The notes under the pieces were generated by a model. It worked only from the letters and a program-made list of their open reading frames with translations, ran no database searches and was not told the origin of the DNA. Position numbers and translations under genes: made by a program. Below, one piece after another: positions 18,373 to 27,353 of a stretch of 64,000 nt of DNA; position 1 is the stretch's first letter; each line of letters starts with the position of its first letter. Source of the stretch: Parapedobacter sp042666505 (GTDB lineage: Bacteria > Bacteroidota > Bacteroidia > Sphingobacteriales > Sphingobacteriaceae); assembly GCF_042666505.1 (NCBI RefSeq), contig NZ_JBHTDN010000002.1, positions 558,001-622,000 on the forward strand. The letters run 5' to 3'.

Positions 18373-19725
18373 TCAGGCTTTTGGTTCCCAGCCTTTTTCG
18401 TATTCACGACTCCATAACTTCCGCGCTTCTTTGTTGTTCAGGATGTGGCCGTTCGCCGGATCCGTTTCCAAAAATCCACCGCTGCGTTGCGCGATATTGC
18501 CTAGCTGGACAAGCAACGTACTGATGTGGCCGCTTTCGATATCGGAAGCCAGCTTCTGCCCATTTTTGATGCCTTCGAAAAAATTCTGTATATGAATGGC
18601 GTCCAACGCTTGCGACGGATTGGTCAGGTTACGGGCGTCGATGGTGAAGTCGTTCTTTACCTCTTTCACCAGTTTGCCTTTCAAGTCGAATACTTTATAC
18701 GCGTTCCCCCCATCAATCTGCAACGATCCATTTTCTCCGTAGAAGATTACGCCTACGGTGGATCCTTCGATTGGAGTCCCGTTACAGCTTCTGCCCTCCC
18801 AGGTAATCATACTTTTATCGGCAAACTCCAGGTTAATGATTTGGGTATCGGGTGTTTGCCAATCGTCCTGATACCGATAGCGACCACCGGCCGAAGTAAC
18901 CTTGGTTGGGTAATCTACTTGCAGCCCCCAACGGGCCAGGTCGACCATATGCGTACCATTGTTTAGCGCCTCGCCTGTTCCCCAATGCCAGAACCAGTGC
19001 CAATTATAGTGGATCAAATTGTCTTTGTATTCCCGGCGCGGAGCTGGTCCCTGCCACAGTTCGTAGTTCAACCAACTGGGGACGGCCGTTGCCTTGCCAA
19101 CACCGATAGAAGGTCTATTGTTGGTATACCACGTCTTAGCAAGGTAAGCTTTGCCAATAACGCCGTTATGAACCTCTTGAATCGCCTTTGCAACGTTCGG
19201 CCATGACCGTCGCTGATTACCCATCTGGATTACATTGCCATATTTTTTTTGGGTAGCAAGTAGCAGTTCTCCTTCCCGGGGATTATGGCTGGCTGGCTTT
19301 TCAAGGTATACGTGTTTTCCTGCCTGAGATGCCATGATGGCTGCCGGTGCATGCCAATGATCGGGTGTTGCCACCACCAGTGCATCGAAATCTTTTTTCT
19401 CCAGCAACTTTCTGATGTCTCCCTCAAGGCCGGGTCGTTTTCCCTGGTTACCTTCTACCTGTCCCGCACATTTGTCCGCGGCCCGTGTATCCACATCGCA
19501 GATATAGACAATTTCGCAATTGGACTGAGACGAAAAATTATTCGCAAGCGCAAGACCACGCGCATTGACGCCCATCATAGCGACCCGGATCCGGTCGTTA
19601 GCACCGAGAATGTTTGCATAACTTCGAGCACCGAAGCCCGGGAGAACCCCACCAAATGATAACGCTGTCGCACCTATCGTGGTCTTTTTGATAAAATCTC
19701 TTCTTGAATTCATCTTGCTTTTCAT
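18373..19725 (-). CDS. Tat-exported Gfo/Idh/MocA family oxidoreductase
   Basis: 450 residues. The N-terminus NSRRDFIKKTTIGATALSF is a twin-arginine signal, so the enzyme should leave the cytoplasm folded with NAD(P) bound. A Rossmann fold follows (RIRVAMMGVNARG, about 46-57) and the family catalytic Lys in EKPASHN (Lys143), then the substrate domain with NWHWFWHWGTGEALNNGTHMVDLARWG. First gene of the amino-sugar operon; a perfect palindrome (19781-19794) lies 55 bases upstream. GH109 glycosidases share this fold but lack the EKP motif, so I prefer oxidoreductase. Confidence 0.93.
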   Translation of the reverse strand: MKSKMNSRRDFIKKTTIGATALSFGGVLPGFGARSYANILGANDRIRVAMMGVNARGLALANNFSSQSNCEIVYICDVDTRAADKCAGQVEGNQGKRPGLEGDIRKLLEKKDFDALVVATPDHWHAPAAIMASQAGKHVYLEKPASHNPREGELLLATQKKYGNVIQMGNQRRSWPNVAKAIQEVHNGVIGKAYLAKTWYTNNRPSIGVGKATAVPSWLNYELWQGPAPRREYKDNLIHYNWHWFWHWGTGEALNNGTHMVDLARWGLQVDYPTKVTSAGGRYRYQDDWQTPDTQIINLEFADKSMITWEGRSCNGTPIEGSTVGVIFYGENGSLQIDGGNAYKVFDLKGKLVKEVKNDFTIDARNLTNPSQALDAIHIQNFFEGIKNGQKLASDIESGHISTLLVQLGNIAQRSGGFLETDPANGHILNNKEARKLWSREYEKGWEPKA

Positions 19726-19780
19726 AATTTTAGTTAACTGAACAATAACGCTTCACTTAAGATATACATCCAACGCATGT

Positions 19781-19794
19781 CGTGTACGTACACG
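19781..19794. promoter_or_regulatory. Site A: LacI-type operator, perfect 14-bp palindrome
   Basis: CGTGTACGTACACG is perfectly self-complementary with a central CG, as in LacI-family operators. It lies 55 bases before the start of the 19725-13485 operon and past the 3' end of the preceding gene. It shares CG ends and ACG at positions 6-8 with five other sites in the window, and its second half (TACGTACACG) is identical to site C. Confidence 0.6.
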
Positions 19795-19837
19795 AAGATA
19801 TACAAAAGTATCTTTAACCACAAATTTTTTTTGCCAT

Positions 19838-21322
19838 TTACGGCACAACACGCTCCGCTTGTATAGCAGTTGTGGAAATCGGGCTAGACTGGGGTCCGAA
19901 TCGTTTGCGGATATACGTTAGAATTACCGCCAAGTCCCGGTCTTCGATAAAGGAGAACTGAGGCATCTCGTTTTTACCGGTTAAAACCAGTCGAATCAAT
20001 GAATCCGGATCGCCGGTTACAACGGGCGACTTAACCAACGCGGGAAAGGTACCGGCTATCCCCTGTCCGTTTGCCTTGTGACAAGAAGCACAATAATTAA
20101 CGTATAACGCCTCGCCCTTACTGACCACGTCCGTTCCCGTTTGTTTCACAATAGCGCTTTTTGCCTGCTCATCCACATACTTTCGATCCAGCGCATAGAT
20201 TCTCAGAATTCGGTCATCTTCCTCGTCTGCAAAACCATTGGGATTCCAGTCGCGGTTACTGGTAGACAGATACACATCGCCATCGGGCGACACGCAAACG
20301 GATCGCAAACGCCCAAATACCTGTTGAAAATAATTTACATCGGCAACGATGCTGTCACCCGAAGCATTCAACTCAAGCGCACGCAGGCTGTTGCCCTTCA
20401 GCGTTGTCAATAACAAACGTCCTTTCAACTCGGGTAATTTATCGGATGAATAATATGCCATCCCCGCCGGTGCGATCGTCGGAGTCCATGAGCGCAGCGG
20501 GGGAACGACCGTTGAATCCAGTACAAACTGTGCTTCCTTTTCGGTATTAACAAAACCTTCCACATGCGGCCAACCGTAATTATCGCCCTTACGGATGAGA
20601 TTGACCTCATCCTCTACTGCGTCCCCATGGTCCGAGTTATACAGTTTTCCATCCGCATATACCAAACCTTGGGGATTACGCAACCCCCAGGCCCACACGG
20701 CGCTCCCTGGAAAGGGATTATCGTCGGGGATGCTGCCGTCGATGTTGTATCGGAGTATCTTCCCATTGGGGGAAGCTATATTTGGTGCATTTTCAAACTG
20801 TGCACCATCGCCTGTTGCGATCATCAACTTGCCATCGGGGGCGATTTCCACGCGGGCTCCAAAATGCCCGTTCCAACCGGGATATTCCAAAATAACAAGC
20901 GAATCAACCAACGTATCCGTCTGATACGTATACCGTACGACTCTGGAAAAGCGCGACTTGTCTTCCTTGACACCGCTATAATTCAGAAAAACATAAGGCT
21001 GCTTTTTTAGGTCGGAATGTACCGCCATGCCAAGCAGGCCCGACGTCCGGTCGCGTAATACGCCATCAATCGTTAGCAGACGAGTAATTTCTCCGGTCTC
21101 CGGATTCAGCCGGCTCACCTTCCCCCCTTGCTCAGTAAACCATACATGGTTATCCGGACCCCAGACCAATTGCCAGGGAACATCCAGATGATTTGCCATG
21201 ACCTGTATGCCGACGTGGGTATTGCCCAATAGAAACTGATCATCAGGAATGTCCCGATCATCGGTCTTACATGCCAAAACAAACAACAGCGACGCTACAA
21301 ACAGAAAACGTAGTCTTGTCAT
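19838..21322 (-). CDS. PQQ-type sugar dehydrogenase-cytochrome c fusion lipoprotein
   Basis: 494 residues. Lipoprotein signal ends VLACK (Cys18). Residues about 40-375 are a soluble glucose-dehydrogenase-like beta-propeller: NGHFGARVEIAPDGKLMIATGD holds the likely catalytic His153, followed by GLRNPQGL and the GDNYGWPHVEG metal/PQQ region. Residues about 400-475 are a class I cytochrome c: CASCH (410-414) with axial Met453 in NEMPQF. It would oxidise a sugar outside the inner membrane and pass electrons to its own heme. Starts 3 bases after the partner propeller gene. Confidence 0.92.
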   Translation of the reverse strand: MTRLRFLFVASLLFVLACKTDDRDIPDDQFLLGNTHVGIQVMANHLDVPWQLVWGPDNHVWFTEQGGKVSRLNPETGEITRLLTIDGVLRDRTSGLLGMAVHSDLKKQPYVFLNYSGVKEDKSRFSRVVRYTYQTDTLVDSLVILEYPGWNGHFGARVEIAPDGKLMIATGDGAQFENAPNIASPNGKILRYNIDGSIPDDNPFPGSAVWAWGLRNPQGLVYADGKLYNSDHGDAVEDEVNLIRKGDNYGWPHVEGFVNTEKEAQFVLDSTVVPPLRSWTPTIAPAGMAYYSSDKLPELKGRLLLTTLKGNSLRALELNASGDSIVADVNYFQQVFGRLRSVCVSPDGDVYLSTSNRDWNPNGFADEEDDRILRIYALDRKYVDEQAKSAIVKQTGTDVVSKGEALYVNYCASCHKANGQGIAGTFPALVKSPVVTGDPDSLIRLVLTGKNEMPQFSFIEDRDLAVILTYIRKRFGPQSSPISTTAIQAERVVP

Positions 21323-21325
21323 CTT

Positions 21326-22807
21326 CTATCGGTTCTTTAACTCATTCACGGTATAGCATACCAATCGGCTGCGTATCGACTGTCCCCATTTGCTTTGCAA
21401 ATCTCCCAAGTTCAGTTCATAAATGAACCCGGACTTCAGGGAAGCCAAGTGAAGGGTCACGGTTTTCCGATCGTCCGAAAGCTCAACGCGGGTAACCGGA
21501 ACCCTCTCCAGCTCCTGTTGAGGAGAACCATATTTCGAATGATAAAGATAATAATACCGGGAAAATTGATAGTTTTCCGGGTTTAAGGCTGCGGTATCCT
21601 GCATGGGTTGTGTGAATTTCAGCTCGAACCCATCGGTTGTCAGCCGCATGGTATGCACATCCACCGGCTGCTTGCCCGTGAATACAATCCGTTGAATTCC
21701 TACATCTCCGAGCCAGCCATGTGCATTCTGCCCCACCCACAAGCTGCCATCCGGAGCAAACGCCAATCGGTTATTTCCTTTTCGCAGTCCCAAGCTATCC
21801 AAGAACGGGATACACGCGCCCTGGAATTTACCGTTCACCTTTTCCAGCATCACCCGGACAATCCGCTCGCGATTCATTTCTCCAATAAAGAGCTGTCCCT
21901 CAAAAGGTCCGAATTTTCCTCCTGTACGATCCAGCACCGGTTGAGACGGAGAGTTAGCCATGATACCATGTGGAAAATAAACCACGGGGCGTGTGCGCAT
22001 GCTATCCAGCGTATCCAGCGGAAGTTTGAAAGGATTGCCTCGATTCCATCCCGGTGTCCAGACCAGTCCGCCGGGATGCCCGTAGAATTTCCCCGGCTCA
22101 ACATGGAACAACGGGCTGGTTCCTACCCAGTCGCCCTGATTATCGGTCACGAATACATTGTCAGCATCATCCACCACCAATCCATTCGGCGAGCGGAATC
22201 CTGACGCCACCGGATGCAAGGTACCGTCTTTGGTCAGTTTCATGACCCATCCCCGGTACGGCACCGTCGAGAACATCTGCCGGTTTCCGGTTTCCCCATC
22301 GCGCCCTTCGAAGTTGACGGTTCCCCGTACCTCGTCTCGCATTTTCCCCCCAGACGACGACGAATTCAGTGCAATATATAAATTGCCCTCACTATCCATC
22401 TCCGGCCCATAATTAAATTCATGGTAATTGCCCGTAATACCAAACGCATCCGTGACGTTCTCGTAAAGATCGGCAACCCCATCTCCATCGGTGTCTTTTA
22501 GCCGCGTTAGTTCCGGGAGCTGCATGACCAATATTTCATCGTTACTCACCACGTGAATACCCAGTGGGTCGTGAAGCCCTTCAGCAAACAGGTGCCACAT
22601 CTTCGTTGCCGTATCGTACGTCATGATTTCGCCGCGGGTAAACGCGGCAATCAATTTTCCGTTAGGCAAAAACTCCAACGCTCCTACCTGACTGGCGAGT
22701 CCTTCGGGTGTTTTGATATCCTCTACGACGTAAGCCTCACCCGGCTCAGGAGCGGAAGAACAGGCGATCAGTAAACCCAATGCAATAGCAAAAAAAACAG
22801 CCCTCAT
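21326..22807 (-). CDS. PQQ/sorbosone-dehydrogenase-like beta-propeller lipoprotein
   Basis: 493 residues with a lipobox LLIAC (Cys16). A six-bladed propeller follows (GALEFLPNGKLIAAF, KDTDGDGVADLYENV, GFRSPNGLVVDDADNVFVTDNQGDW, NNRLAFAPDGSLWVGQN), and from about 395 a small domain (MRLTTDGFELKFTQPMQDTAALNPENYQF) like those in putative membrane-bound dehydrogenases of Planctomycetes and Bacteroidota. No heme motif. Starts 2 bases after the cupredoxin gene and ends 3 bases before the dehydrogenase-cytochrome gene, so the three are translationally coupled. Probable partner or second dehydrogenase. Confidence 0.85.
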   Translation of the reverse strand: MRAVFFAIALGLLIACSSAPEPGEAYVVEDIKTPEGLASQVGALEFLPNGKLIAAFTRGEIMTYDTATKMWHLFAEGLHDPLGIHVVSNDEILVMQLPELTRLKDTDGDGVADLYENVTDAFGITGNYHEFNYGPEMDSEGNLYIALNSSSSGGKMRDEVRGTVNFEGRDGETGNRQMFSTVPYRGWVMKLTKDGTLHPVASGFRSPNGLVVDDADNVFVTDNQGDWVGTSPLFHVEPGKFYGHPGGLVWTPGWNRGNPFKLPLDTLDSMRTRPVVYFPHGIMANSPSQPVLDRTGGKFGPFEGQLFIGEMNRERIVRVMLEKVNGKFQGACIPFLDSLGLRKGNNRLAFAPDGSLWVGQNAHGWLGDVGIQRIVFTGKQPVDVHTMRLTTDGFELKFTQPMQDTAALNPENYQFSRYYYLYHSKYGSPQQELERVPVTRVELSDDRKTVTLHLASLKSGFIYELNLGDLQSKWGQSIRSRLVCYTVNELKNR

Positions 22808-22809
22808 CC

Positions 22810-23928
22810 CTATTTTTCTATTTTGGTTAGGATTATGGTAAACGAACGTGCTTCTTCAGCAGTCAACCGCAGCGCATTGCGCTCCCACACACCCGTGGAA
22901 GCCGAGTACGTTACTCCCTCGTTGGCAGCGGTACGGAAGGTCACTGGAGCAGCTGCATTTGGAATGCGGAACATTCTTTGCAGCCCTTTGCCGTCTGGCT
23001 TTTGATGGATTAATTCGTACACATCCGTTCCGTCAACCTGGTAGTGGAACTCCGGGTAGCGATCCTTCATCCGATAGCCTTTGTAAGTAACCCGGTCGGG
23101 CTCCCGGTTTCCGATCAAGATCGGGAACCCGACCAAGCTCCGGAAAAAAACCTCACCAACCACTTTAGACTCTGCGTCTCCTTTTCCTTTCCAAAGATCC
23201 GAGTTATCCAGAAATCCACCGGTCCACGCAAACCGTAACGTCGACGTCCCTGCATCCCAGCAATAGGAGACCTGGTTCGGCAATGCAACGGCAATTGCCG
23301 CGGGGCTAGCCCCATCAATAAACACCCGGTAATGATAAGGTGGTACCGGGGTATATGGATGCAGCGGAACCGGCTTTCCGTGCGCGTGGTCCTGATGCTC
23401 GGCGGGACCATCCACGTTGTCTTTACGACGGCTTTCGGGGATATTTACATCCTGCTTAAGCTCGGGCATCTCACCGGATTTGCTCACGTACATCGCCCCG
23501 TACATAATTGTACCATGACCCGGGTAGGTACACACGTAGGGGTATGTGCCTTCTGTTGTGGGCGCCGTAAAAACCAAGGTTTTCGTTTCCTCCGGGGCAG
23601 TGACCGGTATCGCCCAAAGTACCTCTGAGCTCTCGGGAATGTAGCCGGCAGCCGGTCCAGCCTCACCCAGTTTATTGGTTAACTCAACTACTTTTTCCCT
23701 CGCGCCGGGCTTGGTAATTAACAGGTTGTGACTCATATCGTCCGTATTATTCAGAATCAGTTTAACCCGTTCACCCGGTTTAACCGTAAAGCGGGCGACA
23801 CTAAACTGCAATCCCGGCAATACCTCGATGCTAATCGTTTTTACGGGTGTTGTCTGATTGTACACCGAAATGCCTAAGCTCAGGATAAGCAAGGCGGTAA
23901 CCCATAGCCGCTTTATGGATGTTCGCAT
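22810..23928 (-). CDS. Exported cupredoxin (azurin/plastocyanin-like) with extra C-terminal domain
   Basis: 372 residues with an N-terminal signal. Residues about 30-150 are a cupredoxin with a complete type 1 copper site: His67 (DMSHNLL), then Cys133, His138 and Met142 in YVCTYPGHGTIM, the azurin C-x4-H-x3-M spacing. The remaining about 220 residues (with SLVGFPILIGN, YKGYRMKDRYPEFHYQVDGTDVYELI) match domains usually fused to heme/propeller dehydrogenases. A periplasmic electron carrier for the adjacent dehydrogenases is the simplest role. Confidence 0.9.
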   Translation of the reverse strand: MRTSIKRLWVTALLILSLGISVYNQTTPVKTISIEVLPGLQFSVARFTVKPGERVKLILNNTDDMSHNLLITKPGAREKVVELTNKLGEAGPAAGYIPESSEVLWAIPVTAPEETKTLVFTAPTTEGTYPYVCTYPGHGTIMYGAMYVSKSGEMPELKQDVNIPESRRKDNVDGPAEHQDHAHGKPVPLHPYTPVPPYHYRVFIDGASPAAIAVALPNQVSYCWDAGTSTLRFAWTGGFLDNSDLWKGKGDAESKVVGEVFFRSLVGFPILIGNREPDRVTYKGYRMKDRYPEFHYQVDGTDVYELIHQKPDGKGLQRMFRIPNAAAPVTFRTAANEGVTYSASTGVWERNALRLTAEEARSFTIILTKIEK

Positions 23929-23946
23929 GAATACGTATCGAATCGT

Positions 23947-25239
23947 TTATAGTTTCTGTTCAAACAGCGCCGCGTATTGCGACGGTGGCACGAAAATCCC
24001 GCCACTTTTTTCATAAAAGTCGTCGCCCAGTTCAAACGCACCCCGTATGCGTCGCGTCCAGTGCGCGTTTGCATACGGATGATTGGCCGACATTTGTGCC
24101 CAATTCACATAGTTACTGTCGCCGTTCGTTTCCATTAACGCCATGTCGATACCCGGGAAAGGGATCAATCGGGCGGCTATATTCTTGTGCCAATCCACCA
24201 AAATCGGGTTTACGGTCAGATCCGCACATAAACAAGGAACGTTACGATCGTGCGCAGATTTTGCAATGCGCAAAGTGAGGCTGAGTGTTTTCGCAATCCC
24301 TTTCAGCACGATTGCACCATAACCCTGTTCAATACGGCGCACCGCTGCCCCCTCGTCATGCGCGCTTTCATCGGCAGCAATCCGGATTCCCACATCGTGT
24401 ACTTCTTCATCATTTGTTTCCACGAGCGGTTCTTCATAGAACAGGATCTGATCAAATGCGCCGATACGACGGGCGTGATCCAGGTAACGCATAAGTGTCT
24501 CTTTTTTCTCATATCGCGCATTGGCATCCAGGGTATACCAAACTTTCCCGTGCGACGTTCGATCGGTCCGAACATCTTTCAACGCCCTATGGATTTGTGT
24601 AAGCCTCTCCATATCTTTCTGAAGCATCTCCTCCTGACTTCCGGGAGCTCCTGTTTTGATCTTAAACAGAAAATACCCGTTCTCCGCCGCCTGCTTCAGC
24701 TGCTGGATCGGCATGTTATAGGACACCTGATACAAAATCCCTACTTGCCTATTCCGTGACGCCAATGCCGGTCGATATGTTGCCGGTATCATCTGTTCAA
24801 AATCCTGAAATCCGTTTTCCGCTGCATAAAGAAGCCAAGCCGCGTTATCAACGCTAACCAACGCATTGTACACGAAATTGATATTTACGTCTTTGCGCCC
24901 CGTCACCAGCCGGGCATCGACACATACCTGCGGAAGGATGGCCTCAAGCAGATCAATAGGGGTCGAAAATCGAGTTTCCCTGACGCGTTGCAAAGCTTTA
25001 TTCATCAGCACAAACATCAAGGCGTTACCGGTCGCTTCTGACGACTGGGCAAAAAGGTCAGCATCACCGTACAATACACTTTGTGTTGCCAGTCCGATGG
25101 CCGTATGCCCGGATTCCGACATCATCTTAGCGGCCACCTGCCAGAGTTCGGTTAAGTATCCGCCCTTAAATCCAAACGGATGCAAAAGTTTTTCCCGCTC
25201 GAAATTAGCTGCCGTTTGAACCACCTGTACCTGTTTCAT
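23947..25239 (-). CDS. Enolase-superfamily (mandelate racemase/muconate lactonizing-like) enzyme
   Basis: 430 residues, no signal peptide. Enolase-superfamily landmarks: KIKTG (Lys193/Lys195 region), TLDANARY (Asp238, Asn240), FYEEPL (Glu269/270), AADES (Asp290/Glu291), and VLKGIAKT (Lys313) on later strands. Members abstract an alpha-proton of a carboxylate, typically dehydrating sugar acids. Next to a DapA-type aldolase (6 bases) and an SDR this suggests sugar-acid breakdown in the cytoplasm. Specific substrate unknown; the sequence is long and divergent compared with characterised dehydratases (about 370-400). Confidence 0.85.
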   Translation of the reverse strand: MKQVQVVQTAANFEREKLLHPFGFKGGYLTELWQVAAKMMSESGHTAIGLATQSVLYGDADLFAQSSEATGNALMFVLMNKALQRVRETRFSTPIDLLEAILPQVCVDARLVTGRKDVNINFVYNALVSVDNAAWLLYAAENGFQDFEQMIPATYRPALASRNRQVGILYQVSYNMPIQQLKQAAENGYFLFKIKTGAPGSQEEMLQKDMERLTQIHRALKDVRTDRTSHGKVWYTLDANARYEKKETLMRYLDHARRIGAFDQILFYEEPLVETNDEEVHDVGIRIAADESAHDEGAAVRRIEQGYGAIVLKGIAKTLSLTLRIAKSAHDRNVPCLCADLTVNPILVDWHKNIAARLIPFPGIDMALMETNGDSNYVNWAQMSANHPYANAHWTRRIRGAFELGDDFYEKSGGIFVPPSQYAALFEQKL

Positions 25240-25245
25240 CGGCGG

Positions 25246-26310
25246 TTAGGGCTTATTGCTCAAAAACTCGCTTACAAAGCCATCATCTATGAGCTCCGGG
25301 TAGGCCGCACAAACCCGTGTAATTTCTTCAGATTGTCCCGGAGAAAGCTTTTCGTCGGGGTCCAGGCACCAAATGCCTTTCATGAGCCCTTGTCTACGTA
25401 ACACTTCATGTATACCGGGGATACAACCGTGAAAACTATGCGCAGGATCAAAGATCGCCGCATTCATGTCGGTAACCCCGACCCCCTTGTTTAACAAATC
25501 AGCTACCCCTTCATATCCATTTTCCCGACATTGCTTCACTTCGTTAAACAACTTAACAGCCGCATGTGTCCACACGGCCCAATGCCCCAATAGTCCGCCC
25601 TCGAAACGTTTACTTACCAATTTGCCGTTTACTTCAAACTTATACGTTGTTAACAGGTCGGCCACAATATTGTCGTCATTGCCCGTATACAGGGTAATCT
25701 CCTCATTCCGGCTGGAATGGCACACCGCGCGGACAAGATCCAAGGTTTGATATCGGTTGAACGGTGCCGCTTTGATGGCGTGGACGTTCGGGATTTCTGC
25801 AAATTCCTTCCAAAAATCATAGGAAAAAATACGCCCACCGACGCTGGGCTGCAGATAGAATCCGAAAACGGGAATCACTTCAGCAACTGCGCGCGTGCGA
25901 TCCAATATCTCTGTCTCGGTTTTTCCTTGAAGCCCGCCCATGCTGAGCAGTCCGAGATCATAGTCATATTTCAGGGCAATTTCAGCCTCCCTCAGTGCCT
26001 GATCGGTATCTCCGCAGATACCGGCGACCGCAATGAAGGTATCTTGCTTAGTGGAATTGGCCATTTCTTCCGCAGCAAGCGCTAATACTTTTTCGTAAAG
26101 ATTTACTTGCGGATCGCGGATTGCGAATTGTGTACTGTGTACGCCGACGGCCACACCACCGGCTCCGGAGGCAAGGTAGTAGCGGGTCAATAATCGCTGA
26201 TGTTCTTCATCCAATTTCCGATCCGCATGAAGCGCCAAAGGATGCGCAGGGATCACCGTTCCCTGCTTTAATAACGTGGCTTTGGCCGAAGATAACTGTT
26301 GTGTTGCCAT
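25246..26310 (-). CDS. Dihydrodipicolinate synthase (DapA) superfamily aldolase/dehydratase
   Basis: 354 residues, TIM-barrel of the class I pyruvate-aldolase group. The Schiff-base Lys180 (HAIKAAPF) and Tyr152 (FGFYLQPS) keep the 28-residue spacing of DapA Tyr133/Lys161. GAGGVAVGVHSTQFA replaces the usual GTTGE loop, so true DHDPS activity is unlikely. Probable role: retro-aldol or dehydration of a 2-keto-3-deoxy acid made by the enolase-like neighbour. Starts 2 bases after the SDR stop. Confidence 0.87.
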   Translation of the reverse strand: MATQQLSSAKATLLKQGTVIPAHPLALHADRKLDEEHQRLLTRYYLASGAGGVAVGVHSTQFAIRDPQVNLYEKVLALAAEEMANSTKQDTFIAVAGICGDTDQALREAEIALKYDYDLGLLSMGGLQGKTETEILDRTRAVAEVIPVFGFYLQPSVGGRIFSYDFWKEFAEIPNVHAIKAAPFNRYQTLDLVRAVCHSSRNEEITLYTGNDDNIVADLLTTYKFEVNGKLVSKRFEGGLLGHWAVWTHAAVKLFNEVKQCRENGYEGVADLLNKGVGVTDMNAAIFDPAHSFHGCIPGIHEVLRRQGLMKGIWCLDPDEKLSPGQSEEITRVCAAYPELIDDGFVSEFLSNKP

Positions 26311-26312
26311 GA

Positions 26313-27353
26313 TTAAAATTTACCTGCTCGTTCCTGAAAATGCGTGGGTTTATCCAATTGTTCGCCGCCTTCGCGCAGCCATCGGGCCGTTAGCTCGATG
26401 ATTTCCCGTATCGTGACCCGCGGATAGCCAAATAGGCGATGGCACTCTGACGCGTTGTTCAGCAAAGCCGTGCCCTGCGGTTCGTAAGCAAACTGGGGTT
26501 CTTTGCCGAAGATCAAGCCGAATTGATTTGCCAGCCAACGAGTGGACAATGTTTCCGGTCCGGTAACGTTCAACATTTTTGCGGGCGACTCGCAATGCAG
26601 AAGCGAGCGGATGGCAATCTCATTGGCATCGCCCTGCCAAATTACATTGACATTTTCCGTACGCAAATCAATGGGCTTGCCATTAAGTACCGACTTCGCA
26701 ATTTCCAATACCACACCATAACGAAAATCGACGGCATAATTCAGCCGATAGATTAACATAGGCGTTCCATTCTTTTGCGAAAAATACTCAAAAATACGTT
26801 CCCGGCCTAAGCACGACTGTGCATATTCGCCAATCGGTTCGGGAGCTACGTCCTCAGAAGCGCCCCCTGAGGTGACCGGTACGAAAGGCAGGACATTGCC
26901 CGAAGAAAACGCAACGATATTCGAATCCCGATACTTCTCAGCGACCCGGCCTGGCAAGTAGGTATTCATCGCCCACGTGTAAGATTCATTGCCGGTAGTG
27001 CCAAACTTATGACCTGCTAGGTAAATCACATTCGGCGCGTCCGGCAGGTTTGCCAAATCTTGGTCATCCAGTAGATTGGCGGCTATCGTTTCCACGCCAA
27101 CGTTTTCCAATTCGGCTCGTGAAGCCGGGTTGGAGAATCTGGAGACGCCAATAACCCGCTGCCCCGTCCCGGCAGCATCTACCGCCTTACGGGCTACGCG
27201 TGCCATCGCAGGGCCCATTTTCCCTGCCACACCCAGTAGCAAAATATCTCCTTTAATACGGCTTACATCTGCTATTAATGCCGGCGAGGGTTCGAGCATA
27301 CGTTGCTCCAGACTGATTAATTCATCCATATCTATTCTATGTTTATCTGTCAT
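26313..27353 (-). CDS. NAD(P)-dependent epimerase/dehydratase (extended SDR-like)
   Basis: 346 residues. The nucleotide-binding motif is LLLGVAGKMGPAMA (about 36-49), followed by IYLAGHKFG and IVAFSSGNVLPF, typical of extended SDRs. The expected YxxxK reads EYAQSCLGRE, i.e. Tyr kept but Lys replaced, so the catalytic dyad is altered. ATGA overlap with the upstream transporter gene (27350-27353). It may oxidise or epimerise a sugar or sugar lactone in the same pathway as its DapA- and enolase-like neighbours. Confidence 0.85.
   Translation of the reverse strand: MTDKHRIDMDELISLEQRMLEPSPALIADVSRIKGDILLLGVAGKMGPAMARVARKAVDAAGTGQRVIGVSRFSNPASRAELENVGVETIAANLLDDQDLANLPDAPNVIYLAGHKFGTTGNESYTWAMNTYLPGRVAEKYRDSNIVAFSSGNVLPFVPVTSGGASEDVAPEPIGEYAQSCLGRERIFEYFSQKNGTPMLIYRLNYAVDFRYGVVLEIAKSVLNGKPIDLRTENVNVIWQGDANEIAIRSLLHCESPAKMLNVTGPETLSTRWLANQFGLIFGKEPQFAYEPQGTALLNNASECHRLFGYPRVTIREIIELTARWLREGGEQLDKPTHFQERAGKF

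Noticed and set aside
18373..19725. Assignment as a GH109 alpha-N-acetylgalactosaminidase
   Set aside because: Shares the NAD-binding fold and a Tat signal, but has the oxidoreductase EKP motif (Lys143) that GH109 proteins lack.
25246..26310. Calling this dapA for lysine biosynthesis
   Set aside because: Schiff-base Lys and Tyr present, but the substrate loop differs and the context is sugar metabolism.
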